Part shown: piece by piece, positions 25,683 to 35,384 of the stretch
How the letters are laid out: each line of letters starts with the position of its first letter
How positions within the stretch are numbered: position 1 is the stretch's first letter
Assembly: GCF_003595195.1 (NCBI RefSeq)
Contig: NZ_CP032418.1
Span: 1,872,501 to 1,936,500 of the forward strand
Source of the DNA: Paenisporosarcina cavernae
GTDB taxonomy: Bacteria > Bacillota > Bacilli > Bacillales_A > Planococcaceae
Reading direction: 5' to 3'
Length of the DNA: 64,000 bases
Made by a program: the position numbers and the translations under genes
Notes under the pieces: generated by a model
What the model saw: only the letters and a program-made list of their open reading frames with translations
Database searches by the model: none
Told to the model about the DNA's origin: nothing

Positions 25683-27276
25683 CGAGAAAACCCCCTTTTG
25701 GAATGGAAATGATAAATAATGCTCCTCCTAAATCCCCTTGCTCTATTGAGCATACGCCGTTTAAATCTTGGATGTCCGAATTCACTTTCATTAATCCGTA
25801 TCCTCGATCTTCACCTTCTTTTGTGGAAATACGGGCAGTGAAAAGAGATTCTTGAATTTCCGGGGGAAGCCCTTCACCGGAATCTTCTACTTCAAACAAG
25901 ATTTCATTCCCATTATCCGTAATGAGTAACCGGACAATTCGTTTGGACTCTTCTAAATGCTCCACCGCTTCAAGCGCATTCGTCACTAAATTTCCAATAA
26001 TGGAGACGAACAAGCTTTTTTCCAAGTGTTTTGGTAGCATCTTCAAATGGCTGTCTTCATCTAAAATAAACCGGACTTTTAGTTCACGTGCTCGGTTGAA
26101 AAGCCCGATAACGAGCCCCCCTAGATATGGATCTTGTAAGCGTTGTGTGACGAAGTGAATAAGCGATTGATGTTCCTCTGTTTCGGAATGAATGAGATGC
26201 AACGCTTCATCGAGCGAATTTAATTGGATTAACCCGCTGATGGTATATAAAAAGTTTTGATATTCGTGTGTTTGTGCACGGAGTGCTTCCGTATACTGTT
26301 TTACTTGCGACAGTTCCGTTGTCAATTGATGAAAATCGGACTGCAAACGGAAACTTGAAATAGCACCAACGATTTCATTGCCTACTAAAATCGGCATGCG
26401 GTTGACAATCGTTTCTTTTCCACGTATCAGCATACTACGGTCAAATTGTTTCTCCCCAGTTTGCAAGACATGCGGAAGTAATGTGTTTGGTAAGATTTCT
26501 TCAACCGGATGACCGATGACAGGACTATCTTCTGGAATGGATAGAATCTCGTAAGCAGCTTTATTCAACATGGAAATTTGCGCATGCTTGTCCACCATAA
26601 TAATGCCTTCACGGACCGATTCTAAAACAGTGTTTCGTTCTGTAAATAAATGCGCGATTTCCGTTGGTTCCAAATTAAAGAGAACTTTTTTAATGCTTCT
26701 AGCAAGAATCGTGGAACCAATGACACCTAACACAATTGCAATAACGACAATCCCAATGATGGAATCGGCGTAACTAAAAAAGGTGTGTGAAATATCTTCT
26801 TTTAAAAAGCCAACCGAAATAACACCAATAATGTTTCCGTCGCTGTCTTTAATGGGTGCTTTTCCTCGCAACGCAGGTCCAAGCGTTCCGGTCGCTTCTG
26901 AAATATAGGATTCCCCTTTTAATAACGCTCGGTCATTATCATCCCCCACCATTTTTTGCCCAATACGTTTTGGCACGGGATGTGCATATCGGATGCCATC
27001 TGTATTTCCAATCACCACGTATTCCGCACCAGATAGCTTTCGAACTTCTTCTGCTATTGGTTGTAATTGCTCACTAGGATTGAGAGTATCAAACGCACTT
27101 CGCACATCAGGTCGACTAGCCGTTGTAACCGCTAGATTGAGTGCTCGATTTCCAATTTGTTGTTCGATACTTTGGGACATGGTGAAATAAAAAGACGTAC
27201 CAATTAAAAGGGAAATGGCGGTCACAAAAAGTGCTCCATAAAGAAATATTTTGGTTTGTAACGTTACATTTCTCAA
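25666..27276 (-). CDS. Sensor histidine kinase, CitS/DcuS type
   Basis: Membrane sensor: first helix, extracytoplasmic sCache/PDC-like domain (SRPDVRSAFDT; DGIRYAHPVPKRIG is the ligand-domain motif), second helix, PAS domain and kinase core. The phospho-His motif is RAQTHEYQNFLYTISG, the N-box NLVTNALEAVEH and the G-box DSGEGLPPE. The start is uncertain. A TTG at 27336 opens the frame, but that TTG forms part of a promoter-like TTGCCA-17-CATACT. I prefer the TTG at 27276 (536 residues, MRNVTLQTKIFLYGAL), although its ribosome binding site is weak. Confidence 0.88.
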   Translation of the reverse strand: MRNVTLQTKIFLYGALFVTAISLLIGTSFYFTMSQSIEQQIGNRALNLAVTTASRPDVRSAFDTLNPSEQLQPIAEEVRKLSGAEYVVIGNTDGIRYAHPVPKRIGQKMVGDDNDRALLKGESYISEATGTLGPALRGKAPIKDSDGNIIGVISVGFLKEDISHTFFSYADSIIGIVVIAIVLGVIGSTILARSIKKVLFNLEPTEIAHLFTERNTVLESVREGIIMVDKHAQISMLNKAAYEILSIPEDSPVIGHPVEEILPNTLLPHVLQTGEKQFDRSMLIRGKETIVNRMPILVGNEIVGAISSFRLQSDFHQLTTELSQVKQYTEALRAQTHEYQNFLYTISGLIQLNSLDEALHLIHSETEEHQSLIHFVTQRLQDPYLGGLVIGLFNRARELKVRFILDEDSHLKMLPKHLEKSLFVSIIGNLVTNALEAVEHLEESKRIVRLLITDNGNEILFEVEDSGEGLPPEIQESLFTARISTKEGEDRGYGLMKVNSDIQDLNGVCSIEQGDLGGALFIISIPKGGFLDGGNH

Positions 27277-27509
27277 AAGCCCACACTCGTTTCTAATAAT
27301 ATGTGTTAGTATGACAAGTTCGACAAAAATTGGCAAGACCTGTTTCGCTATTCTACTGTACGAGTGGATGAAATCATTGATGCAATTATCGTTTTGGGTT
27401 ACGTTTGTTGGGAAAATAAGATAATTCTGAAACTTTTTCTCACATTCAACGTATAGGTAAGTATGAGATACATGTCAATCGTCAAATTAGAGTTGAAGGA
27501 GGCACACAG

Positions 27510-27692
27510 ATGATTTGGATTATTGTGGGGATACCAGTAGGATTAATTGTATTCGGTCTGATCTATGACTGGAAACAAAAGAATGGATATCAAGAAATAG
27601 GACGTGGCCAACGAAATGAAAATGCAGATAAAGCAGCGTCAGAAGCCTTGTCTCTAGCATCTAGAAATAATTTCAACAACACCGGCCAATAA
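27510..27692 (+). CDS. Small single-pass membrane protein
   Basis: 60 residues with a strong GAAGGAGG ribosome binding site and its own terminator. One N-terminal helix (IIVGIPVGLIVFGLIYDW), then a polar, basic-to-acidic tail ending NNFNNTGQ. No family function recognised. The tail resembles small conserved Bacillaceae proteins that are uncharacterised. Confidence 0.7.
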   Translation: MIWIIVGIPVGLIVFGLIYDWKQKNGYQEIGRGQRNENADKAASEALSLASRNNFNNTGQ

Positions 27693-27697
27693 CATAA

Positions 27698-27730
27698 AAA
27701 CTATCGAGCAGGGTGCTCGATAGTTTTTTG
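27698..27730. terminator. Bidirectional terminator
   Basis: CTATCGAGCA / TGCTCGATAG perfect 10-bp stem with a GGG loop, flanked by AAAAA and TTTTTT. Shared by convergent genes. Confidence 0.88.
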
Positions 27731-27731
27731 T

Positions 27732-28955
27732 TTACGCTAATTCATTTGTCCACTGCATAGCCTTTGTATAATACTTTCGAATAATCTCTTCTGAAAGATC
27801 TAGTTCACTCATCAGTTGTCTCATCTTCACCCATTGCAACTGATCAACCGCTACTGCTAAATCTAAATGCATCGACATTTCTGTTTTCGCACCGTGTAAC
27901 GTTTCCTCAATCATGTCAGAAAGAGATAATTTGTGTAAAATTTGATCGAACGGTTTATGTAATAGTGCTTCAATCATCGAAAACATGCCTAACAAAAAAT
28001 ATTCGGAGGCATTTTGTTTTTTCCCATGTTTCGCAATGAGTTCTAAAAATTTTGCTCGGAACAATGAAGATGTTAAGAGAGCATTTGTTTGTGGATCGGA
28101 GCTTTCAACGGCCGTCTCCCGCAATGTAAGTACGTAAATCCATTTGTGTAATTCATCTAAACCTAAAAGTAAAATAGCTTGTTGAATAGAACGGACTTTC
28201 TTCTTAATTCCTGATGTATTAATCAATTTCAGTAACTTAAACGATAATGACACATCTCGTTCAATTAAGCTTGCAATGCTAGAAATATCCGCATCTTGTT
28301 CGGCAATCTTTTGAAGGATTTGAAAGTTTTGCGAGACATTACTGGGAATTTCTTTTCCTTGTATAATTTGAGGCTTCGAAAAAAAGTAGCCTTGAAAAAA
28401 TGCATAACCTGATTTCTTCGCCATATTAAATTCACTGCGTGTCTCTACCTTCTCCGCTAGCAATTGTATGTGCGGATAATGCTTTTTAATATAGTGCTCG
28501 ATAATTTCTCGTTCATCTTGTGAAGATTTTAAGAAATCTACTTTGATATAATCAATCACGTCAAAAATTCCGGCTTCTTTTAAATACGGATCTAATAGCA
28601 CGAAATCATCGAGTGCAATTGAAAATCCGCGAAATTTTAATTCATTTATTTTAACAAGCACATCGGCCGTAATATTCACATCTTCCAAAATTTCAATGAT
28701 GACATGTCGAGGATCTAACATATCCAAAATAGAATCGTGTAACAAATTTTCGGTAAAGTTTATAAAACAGGGCTTTCCATTCGCTAACTCTTCTACCCCA
28801 ATGGTAATAAAGGAATGAATCAGCACTTCCATCGTGGCTTTATCCCCATCAATAATTGGGAATGAATTTAAATCACTATTGCGATACAGCAACTCAAAGC
28901 CAAATATTTGCTCTTGGATATCAAATATAGGTTGTCTTCCAACAAAGACCTCCAT
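27732..28955 (-). CDS. EAL-HDOD signalling protein (YuxH-like)
   Basis: 407 residues. An N-terminal EAL-like domain (about 1-200) opens FVGRQPIFDIQEQIFGFELLYR; the EAL signature itself is changed to ELL. Catalytic acidic residues are only partly preserved (LDDFV; DYIKVDFLK), so c-di-GMP hydrolysis is doubtful. The second half is an HDOD domain (about 205-400; LIERDVSLSFKLLKLINTSG, RSIQQAILLLGLDEL). Architecture as in B. subtilis YuxH. The role is probably binding rather than catalysis. The ribosome binding site is GAGGGAATGAG. Confidence 0.85.
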   Translation of the reverse strand: MEVFVGRQPIFDIQEQIFGFELLYRNSDLNSFPIIDGDKATMEVLIHSFITIGVEELANGKPCFINFTENLLHDSILDMLDPRHVIIEILEDVNITADVLVKINELKFRGFSIALDDFVLLDPYLKEAGIFDVIDYIKVDFLKSSQDEREIIEHYIKKHYPHIQLLAEKVETRSEFNMAKKSGYAFFQGYFFSKPQIIQGKEIPSNVSQNFQILQKIAEQDADISSIASLIERDVSLSFKLLKLINTSGIKKKVRSIQQAILLLGLDELHKWIYVLTLRETAVESSDPQTNALLTSSLFRAKFLELIAKHGKKQNASEYFLLGMFSMIEALLHKPFDQILHKLSLSDMIEETLHGAKTEMSMHLDLAVAVDQLQWVKMRQLMSELDLSEEIIRKYYTKAMQWTNELA

Positions 28956-29154
28956 CTCATTCCCTCGATTCCATCTCTTTTTTTAATTAATTATATCAAA
29001 TTTATATAAAAAGTCCTATGATAATTTCACTAACTGACCTAAAAATACCCAAATAGAGGAATATTTGATGCCATTTGGTAGCCTCACATGACAATAGCGA
29101 GAAAATACAAAAAATGATAGTCTGATAATAGATGACGAAAAAAGGGGTTAAACT

Positions 29155-29931
29155 ATGGAAACAATTCGTTACGAACAAACAGGCAATTTAGCAATTATCA
29201 CACTTAATCGTCCTGATGCAATGAACGCTTTTAACTACGACATGCTACGTGAACTTTCACAAGTCGTCGAAGCAATCCGCATCAACCCAGACATTCGTGT
29301 CGTAATCTTCACAGGTGCTGGAGAGAAAGCCTTCAGCGTTGGAGCTGATCTCAAAGAGCGCAAAACCTTAACCGAACAACAAGTAAAACGAAATATTTAT
29401 AAAATTGGCGAAGTCTTTACAACCATCGAAAATTTACCTCAACCAACAATCGCGATGATGAATGGCTACGCATTTGGTGGAGGGATGGAACTTGCATTAG
29501 CATGCGATTTCCGAATCGCAGCCGATACAGTACTACTTGGCCTCACCGAAACAAGCTTAGCCATAATTCCAGGAGCAGGCGGAACACAAAGACTCCCTCG
29601 ATTAATTGGCGAATCAAAAGCAATGGAACTCATCTTAACAGCTAGACGACTTCGCGCAGAAGAAGCACTAGAATATGGCGTCGTGACAAAAGTTGTCCCA
29701 TCAGCGAGTCTCATTGAAGAAACAGGAAAATTTGCTGATCTAATGCTAGCAAACGGACCAATAGCTCTCCAGCAAGCAAAATTTGCTATCAAACACGGTA
29801 TGAATGCTGATCTCCAAACCGGTCTAAATATCGAACGAAAAGCATACGAAATAACCATCCCAACAGAAGACCGTGTCGAAGCCCTACTTGCCTTCGGAGA
29901 AAAACGAAAACCAATCTTTAAAGGAAAATAA
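29155..29931 (+). CDS. Enoyl-CoA hydratase/isomerase family protein
   Basis: 258-residue crotonase. The oxyanion-hole segments are GADLKERK and GGGMELALACDFRIAAD. The Glu of LTETSLAIIPGAGGTQRLPR is the second catalytic region. Both catalytic glutamates of true hydratases (MELA and ETSL) are present, so hydratase activity on 2-enoyl-CoA is expected. The substrate could be fatty or branched-chain (YngF-like). Monocistronic, with an AAGGGG ribosome binding site and a terminator. No FadR box was seen ahead of it, unlike lcfB. Confidence 0.9.
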   Translation: METIRYEQTGNLAIITLNRPDAMNAFNYDMLRELSQVVEAIRINPDIRVVIFTGAGEKAFSVGADLKERKTLTEQQVKRNIYKIGEVFTTIENLPQPTIAMMNGYAFGGGMELALACDFRIAADTVLLGLTETSLAIIPGAGGTQRLPRLIGESKAMELILTARRLRAEEALEYGVVTKVVPSASLIEETGKFADLMLANGPIALQQAKFAIKHGMNADLQTGLNIERKAYEITIPTEDRVEALLAFGEKRKPIFKGK

Positions 29932-29967
29932 AAAAATCCCCCTCGAATTTCGCAGGGGGATTTCTTC
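29932..29967 (+). terminator. Terminator of the enoyl-CoA hydratase gene
   Basis: AATCCCCCTCG / CAGGGGGATT stem with A-rich left and T-rich right flank. Confidence 0.82.
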
Positions 29968-29989
29968 TATAATCGTATATTAAATTGTG

Positions 29990-30422
29990 TCCATCACCGA
30001 ATTCGACAAGTTAATCACCGCAAATCGAAGTTAACCACCCAATCGCACGAGTTAACCACCGCAAATCAGAGTTAACCACCCAATCGGCGTACTTAATCAC
30101 CCTAACATTAGGATAATCCATTACTTCGACGACTGCTGAATGGCGAGTCTACTATTCAACGTCAATCTGGTCAATCACCGAATTCGACAACTTAATCACC
30201 GCAAATCAGAGTTAACCACCCAATCGGCGAACTTAATCACCCTAACATTAGGACAATCCATTACTTCGACGACTGCTGAATGGCGAGTCTACTATTCAAC
30301 GTCAATCTGGTCAATCCCCGAATTCGACAACTTAATCACCGCAAATCGAAGTTAATCACCCAATCGCTCGGGTTAACCACCGCAAATCAGAGTTAATCAC
30401 CCAATCGCCGTACTTAATCACC
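29990..30422 (+). repeat. Phased array E (TTAAYCACC core, alternating 21/20 bp)
   Basis: The 9-mer TTAATCACC/TTAACCACC (or TCAATCACC) starts at 29990, 30011, 30031, 30052, 30072, 30093; 30171, 30192, 30212, 30233; and 30311, 30332, 30352, 30373, 30393, 30414. Within each block spacing strictly alternates 21, 20, 21, 20. The spacers also alternate, between a GCAAATC type and a CAATCG type, so the real unit is about 41 bp. Two copies of a 78-bp interruption contain TTAGGAYAATCC, which resembles the core of the other arrays. No coding frame is credible. Confidence 0.9.
30061..30340 (+). repeat. 140-bp tandem duplication inside array E
   Basis: 30061-30200 and 30201-30340 are nearly identical (only a handful of substitutions, e.g. 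GGCGTAC versus GGCGAAC and GGATAATCC versus GGACAATCC). A partial third copy follows from 30341. This is a recent duplication or copy-number change of a multi-unit block. Confidence 0.92.
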
Positions 30423-30454
30423 CTAACATGAGGACACTCTCCATCCATTTCCAA

Positions 30455-31588
30455 TCAACCTAAAGCTGCTTCTAGATCTTCTATCAAATCTTCTACATCT
30501 TCAATGCCGACAGAAATGCGCACTAATCCATCAACAATTCCTAGTTCCTGCCGACGATCTGCAGGAATGGATGCGTGTGTCATTTGTGCTGGAACGGAGA
30601 TAAGACTTTCTACTGCTCCTAAGCTTTCTGCTAGTGTGAAGTAGCGAAGTTTTGCGAGTAAATCGTTAGCTTTTTCCGTTGAACCGACATCAAACGATAT
30701 CATGCCCCCGAAGCCTTTTGTTTGTTTTTGCATAATGTCTCGACCTTTGTGGCCTTTTAAACCCGGATAGTAAATTTTTCCGACTGCTTCATGTTCTTCA
30801 AGGAACATGGCAATTCGCATGGCGTTTTTGTTTGTTTCGTCCATCCGAATTCCAAGTGTTTTCAATCCCCGAATAAGTAGCCAAGAGTCTTGTGGTCCTA
30901 GAATCGCTCCTACCGAATTTTGGACAAAATGCATGTCAGTTGCCAGTTCTTCATTTGCCACCACTACTAATCCTGCGACAACATCACTATGTCCGCCTAT
31001 ATATTTCGTTGCACTGTGAACGACGATATCTGCTCCAAGTTGAATAGGTTGTTGTAAGTATGGTGTCATGAAAGTGTTGTCGACAATTGTTTTCAATCCT
31101 TTTTGCCTTGCTAATGAAGACACTTCGGCGATATCGGTAATTTTCAATAATGGGTTTGTCGGCGTTTCAATGAAAATCGCTTTTGTATTTGGTTGAATTG
31201 CCGCTTCTACTGCATCTAAATCACTTGTATCCACTAGTGTCGATTCGATTCCCATACGGTTCATCACTTTCGTCATGACACGGTATGTTCCACCATACAC
31301 ATCGTCTGTCATCACAATATGGTCTCCTGAGTTAAACATCATCATGACAGAGCTAATTGCTGCCATACCAGATCCGAACGCAAATCCTGCGTGGCCACCT
31401 TCTAAATCACTGATCAACACTTCTAGTGCATGGCGAGTTGGATTTCCTGTTCTAGAATACTCATATCCTCTGAAATCACCGACTGCATCTTGTTTATACG
31501 TACTTACTTGATAAATCGGTGTCGAAACTGCACCAGTTGTCTCGTCACCAAAAATCCCTGCGTGAATCATTTTTGTTTTAGCTCTCAT
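30455..31588 (-). CDS. mccB: Cystathionine gamma-lyase / homocysteine gamma-lyase
   Basis: PLP enzyme of reverse transsulfuration; splits cystathionine to cysteine. 377 residues of the Cys/Met metabolism family. PLP-binding Lys195 lies in VVHSATKYIGGHSDVV. The active-site tyrosine motif YEYSRTGNPTR and the phosphate-binding FGSGMAAIS are present. The ATG overlaps the mccA stop by 4 bp (ATGA) with GGAGGACAG upstream. It matches B. subtilis MccB (YrhB) in length and operon position. Confidence 0.93.
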   Translation of the reverse strand: MRAKTKMIHAGIFGDETTGAVSTPIYQVSTYKQDAVGDFRGYEYSRTGNPTRHALEVLISDLEGGHAGFAFGSGMAAISSVMMMFNSGDHIVMTDDVYGGTYRVMTKVMNRMGIESTLVDTSDLDAVEAAIQPNTKAIFIETPTNPLLKITDIAEVSSLARQKGLKTIVDNTFMTPYLQQPIQLGADIVVHSATKYIGGHSDVVAGLVVVANEELATDMHFVQNSVGAILGPQDSWLLIRGLKTLGIRMDETNKNAMRIAMFLEEHEAVGKIYYPGLKGHKGRDIMQKQTKGFGGMISFDVGSTEKANDLLAKLRYFTLAESLGAVESLISVPAQMTHASIPADRRQELGIVDGLVRISVGIEDVEDLIEDLEAALG

Positions 31589-32520
31589 GCTCTGTCCTCC
31601 TGGAATAAATCATAAATTTTCTGGCTCATGTAACGCTCACTGGAATCCGCAAACACCGTCACGATATGGCTACCAGGTGCTGCTATCTCTGCTTCTTTTA
31701 AGGCAGCATGATACGCTGCTCCGGACGAACTTCCAACAAGCAGCCCTTCCATTTTTGCCAGTTCTCGCACTCGCGTAAACGCATCTTTGTCTTCTACCGT
31801 ATGAATCGCATCGAAAAGAGATTCATTCATATAACCGGGTAGAAATTCCATGCCAATACCTTCTGTGTAATGACTACCTGGTTCTCCGCCATTTAAAATA
31901 GATCCCTCTGGCTCGACAATAACCGTTTTAATCGCTTCACTTTTCGCCTTTAAATAGCTGGCAGTTCCCATAAAGGTTCCTCCAGAACCAGCCCCTGCAA
32001 CGAACACGTCCACTTTTCCATCCATGTCTTCCCAAAGCTCTGGACCTAGTGTATGGATATACGTTTCTGGATTCGCAGGGTTCGAAAATTGAGCAGGTGA
32101 AAAGGATTGCGGGATTTCTTTCACTAACTCTTCTGCTTTTGCAATGGCACCTTTGATGCCTAGTTCGGTCGGCGTATTGATAACTTCCGCTCCAAGTGCG
32201 CGCATCAACGTTTGTTTTTCCATGCTAAATTTTTGAGGAACGACAAATATCACGTTATACCCTCGTCCAATTGCCGCCATCGCTATACCAATTCCAGTGT
32301 TGCCGGCAGTTGGCTCAATAATGGTCCCCCCAGGGGAAAGAACGCCACGTTTTTCGGCGTCCGCAAGTAAGTTCATTCCCAAGCGATCTTTGACACTTCC
32401 GCCTGGATTCATGAATTCGAGCTTGGCAAAAAGTCGACAATTGTTTGGGATTTCCACTCGTGTCAATTCCACAATTGGTGTGTTCCCTATTAGCTCTTGC
32501 ACATTGCTAAAAACGTTCAT
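31585..32520 (-). CDS. mccA: Cystathionine beta-synthase, O-acetylserine-dependent
   Basis: PLP enzyme that joins homocysteine to O-acetylserine to make cystathionine. 311 residues of the cysteine synthase family. PLP Lys44 is in [11 protein letters not shown], the substrate loop is TAGNTGIG, and the phosphate loop [10 protein letters not shown]. It overlaps both neighbours by 4 bp. It corresponds to MccA (YrhA). Standing between the YrrT-LuxS fusion, which yields homocysteine, and MccB identifies it as CBS rather than plain cysteine synthase. Confidence 0.92.
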   Translation of the reverse strand: MNVFSNVQELIGNTPIVELTRVEIPNNCRLFAKLEFMNPGGSVKDRLGMNLLADAEKRGVLSPGGTIIEPTAGNTGIGIAMAAIGRGYNVIFVVPQKFSMEKQTLMRALGAEVINTPTELGIKGAIAKAEELVKEIPQSFSPAQFSNPANPETYIHTLGPELWEDMDGKVDVFVAGAGSGGTFMGTASYLKAKSEAIKTVIVEPEGSILNGGEPGSHYTEGIGMEFLPGYMNESLFDAIHTVEDKDAFTRVRELAKMEGLLVGSSSGAAYHAALKEAEIAAPGSHIVTVFADSSERYMSQKIYDLFQEDRA

Positions 32521-33638
32521 CGTGCTTCCTCAGCAAAAACCACGTTCCATTCGTCACGCTTTGAAAGCATTTCTTTCGCAATTTCCTTTGCACCTTCTAA
32601 GCTGTGATTCGCCGCCCATCCGCACTGCACTTCATTACAAGCAGGAACTTCTGTAGCCTCTAACACATCTTGTAATGTTTTTTCTAGAATCGTTAAAACT
32701 TCCTCATAATTATCATGATTAATCATTGTTAAATAAAACCCTGTCTGACATCCCATTGGACCAATATCTACTACTTGATCCGTATGATTTCGAATATTTT
32801 CAGCCATCAAATGCTCGATGGAATGAAGACCGGCCATTTCCATGTGTTCTTTGTTCGGTTGTTTAAAACGAATATCATATTTTAAAATTTGGTCTCCGTT
32901 TGCTCCGGTTTTTTCACCAGCTAATCGTACATATGGTGCCACTACTTTCGTGTGATCTAAGTTGAAGCTTTCTACATTCATTTTCTTTGTCAATGTTCCC
33001 ACTCCTTCTTTTTTCGTTGCATCCATTAGCCAAACATAATCATTAAGTTGTTTCAAGTGTACATAAAATCCTGCTTCATCAAAAGCATTTTGCAGGAACG
33101 GCACTGTCGTATAGTATTCTCGTTCTAAATCATCGGCAACATGATCGAACCCTCGAGCCCGTTCTTTCGCGATTTGAGCGGACTTCGCCGTCTCAGAAAT
33201 AAACGCAGTATCCGCAAACACCACTTTTCCACCAATTGGTAACTGTTGTGCATACTTTTTCAGTGCCATAATTTTTTCTTCATCTGTTAAGTGATGAAAT
33301 ACATATGTGCTTACAATCGTTTCAACTTTTGTTTCTGGGTAATGAAGTAAGTCTCCGTCTAGAATTCGGATATCCCCTACTTTTTCTCGTGTCGCTTGTT
33401 GCATGGCCTTATTCGGTTCCACTGCAGTGACAGGATGACCAAGTTCCATAAGCAACTTTGTTAAATTTCCTGTACCAGATCCGAATTCCATGACATTCCC
33501 TTTAGCTCGACTTGCTACCTCTTTTAATATTTCTGTATATCCCTCAAAAACATCCGCGTATTCTGGATCAAGTCCTGCAACGGAGGAATCATATGATTGA
33601 ACCCATTCATCAAAAATTTCTACAAATTCTCTACCCAT
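32517..33638 (-). CDS. Fusion: YrrT-type SAM methyltransferase + LuxS
   Basis: 373 residues. Residues 1-209 are a class I methyltransferase like YrrT (SAM loop [14 protein letters not shown] at 50-63; VEPNKAM at 73-79; ends WLMDATKK as YrrT does). Residues about 220-373 are complete S-ribosylhomocysteinase: [15 protein letters not shown], metal ligands His272 and His276 with Glu275 (HSIEH), Cys297 (GCQTG) and metal ligand Cys339 (EVQCGWA). It makes homocysteine and AI-2 precursor. In B. subtilis yrrT is followed by mtnN, not luxS. An internal GAAGGAG lies 8 nt before TTG 32993, so LuxS alone could also be made. A GTTGGAAT sequence at 33667-33674 (minus) hints at CymR control. Confidence 0.92.
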   Translation of the reverse strand: MGREFVEIFDEWVQSYDSSVAGLDPEYADVFEGYTEILKEVASRAKGNVMEFGSGTGNLTKLLMELGHPVTAVEPNKAMQQATREKVGDIRILDGDLLHYPETKVETIVSTYVFHHLTDEEKIMALKKYAQQLPIGGKVVFADTAFISETAKSAQIAKERARGFDHVADDLEREYYTTVPFLQNAFDEAGFYVHLKQLNDYVWLMDATKKEGVGTLTKKMNVESFNLDHTKVVAPYVRLAGEKTGANGDQILKYDIRFKQPNKEHMEMAGLHSIEHLMAENIRNHTDQVVDIGPMGCQTGFYLTMINHDNYEEVLTILEKTLQDVLEATEVPACNEVQCGWAANHSLEGAKEIAKEMLSKRDEWNVVFAEEAR

Positions 33639-33799
33639 GTAAGGTAACCCCTTTTTAAATTATATTATTCCAACATGATTACTAGGTTTTAGGCTACCCT
33701 ATAGTTATAACACAGAAATAAAGAGACTTTCAAACTTCAGAAGTTTGGCATATTTAGGGTGAAAGAGGGAAAAGATACTGATAAAAAGGTGTGTTCGTA

Positions 33800-35302
33800 G
33801 TGAATCAATCTTATTGGCTAGAAAATCACATTCCATCCTTTCCGCAACTGGCTACTTCTACTAAAACAGATGTGTGCATTATTGGGGGAGGAATTGTAGG
33901 TATCACCGCAGCGTATTTATTAGCAAAAGAAGGAAAACAAGTCACGCTTTTAGAGGCAACATCGCTTTTACATGGAACAACTGGTTTTACAACCGCAAAA
34001 GTAACGGCGCAACACGGCCCAATCTATCAAGAATTACTTCACAGTACTGATGAAGCGCGTGCTCGTGCTTATTACGAAGCGAATACAGAAGCCTTGCAAT
34101 CCATTCAAAATTGGATACAACAAGAATCGATTTCTTGTGATTGGGAAGAAAAGTCTGCTGTCATCTATGCCACAACAGAAAACGGAGAAATAACAATTGA
34201 TAATGAACGTGACGCATATAAAAAACTATCGATTCCTTATGAAGAATTGACGGATTTGCCTCTTCCAGAAGCAAGGAATGGTCTTTCATTGCCAAAACAA
34301 GGACAATTCCATCCTGTCAAATACCTTCTTGCGTTGCTGGAAAAGGCAGTAGCAAAAGGAGTCGATATTCGTGAAAACAGTCGTGCAATCGACGTTTCAA
34401 AAGGAAAAATCTATTCCGTATCGCTGGAGAATGGCCATGAGATTGAGGCGGACCATGTGATCATTGCAACGCATTATCCATTTCTTCGATGGAAAGACCT
34501 TTACTTCTCAAAATTAAGTCCGTATCGTTCTTATGCTATTTTGACGAATAAACACATACCCAATATCTCGAGCATGTACATTAGCGTCGATGAACCAAAA
34601 CGTTCGTATCGAACTGTGAAAACACAGACTGGAGAAAGTGTTTTACTCATTGGCGGAGAGGGGCACAAAGTTGGGCAGTCAGAGGAACCGATGGAGTCAA
34701 GTTATGAACGTTTAGAATCGGAAGCTACATCTACTTGGGGAGCAACTTCCATCACGCATAAATGGTCCGCGCAAGATCTTAAAACACTCGACCATCTCCC
34801 CTATATTGGGCGCATGGACAAAGGGGAAGAATTGTTTGTGGCAACTGGATTTGATAAATGGGGAATGACGAATGGAACCGTTGCGGCCCTTTTACTAACT
34901 GATCTCGTCATGAAAAAAGACAACCGGTTTGAAGATTTGTTCGATCCACATCGTGATAGCTCTTTTTCCGAAAAATCGTCTCAGTTTTTAAAAGAAAATA
35001 TGAATGTCGGAAAAGAGTTGCTTAAAGGGAAAATGAAAAACCCAAGCGGTTCTATTGATGAATTGGCAAATGGTTGTGGTGACATCGTGCTATTAAATGG
35101 AGAAAAAGTAGCAGCATATCGCGATGACCAAGGAGCGATTCATGCAGTAAGTCCGATATGTACACATTTAGGATGCGATGTTGCCTTTAACAGTGCGGAA
35201 AAAAGCTGGGACTGCCCGTGTCATGGATCGAGATTTACAATTGATGGAGATGTAATAGAAGGTCCTGCCGTGAAACCACTGGATCGTAAAAACGAAGTAT
35301 AA
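33800..35302 (+). CDS. yhfW: FAD oxidoreductase with Rieske domain (YhfW-like)
   Basis: 500 residues from the GTG at 33800 (MNQSYWLENH), placed 7 nt after AAAGGTG; three upstream codons are open. Residues about 25-390 are a DAO-type FAD domain (CIIGGGIVGITAAYLLAKEG; VATGFDKWGMTNG near the end). Residues about 410-500 are a Rieske [2Fe-2S] domain with both ligand pairs, CTHLGC and CPCHGSRF. Same architecture and length as B. subtilis YhfW. Substrate unknown. Divergent from the transsulfuration operon. Confidence 0.9.
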   Translation: MNQSYWLENHIPSFPQLATSTKTDVCIIGGGIVGITAAYLLAKEGKQVTLLEATSLLHGTTGFTTAKVTAQHGPIYQELLHSTDEARARAYYEANTEALQSIQNWIQQESISCDWEEKSAVIYATTENGEITIDNERDAYKKLSIPYEELTDLPLPEARNGLSLPKQGQFHPVKYLLALLEKAVAKGVDIRENSRAIDVSKGKIYSVSLENGHEIEADHVIIATHYPFLRWKDLYFSKLSPYRSYAILTNKHIPNISSMYISVDEPKRSYRTVKTQTGESVLLIGGEGHKVGQSEEPMESSYERLESEATSTWGATSITHKWSAQDLKTLDHLPYIGRMDKGEELFVATGFDKWGMTNGTVAALLLTDLVMKKDNRFEDLFDPHRDSSFSEKSSQFLKENMNVGKELLKGKMKNPSGSIDELANGCGDIVLLNGEKVAAYRDDQGAIHAVSPICTHLGCDVAFNSAEKSWDCPCHGSRFTIDGDVIEGPAVKPLDRKNEV

Positions 35303-35314
35303 CTAAACACAGGA

Positions 35315-35347
35315 AAAAGGTGAAATCGAATTGGATTTCACCTTTTC
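35315..35347. terminator. Bidirectional terminator after yhfW
   Basis: AAAGGTGAAATC / GATTTCACCTTT stem with A- and T-rich flanks. Confidence 0.85.
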
Positions 35348-35384
35348 TATTTGTGGTCTTACAATTATCGCTTATGCATGCACG

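Noticed and set aside
33639-33799. SAM riboswitch or T-box ahead of the yrrT-luxS operon
   Set aside because: The gap is too short and no terminator/anti-terminator or conserved riboswitch core is visible.
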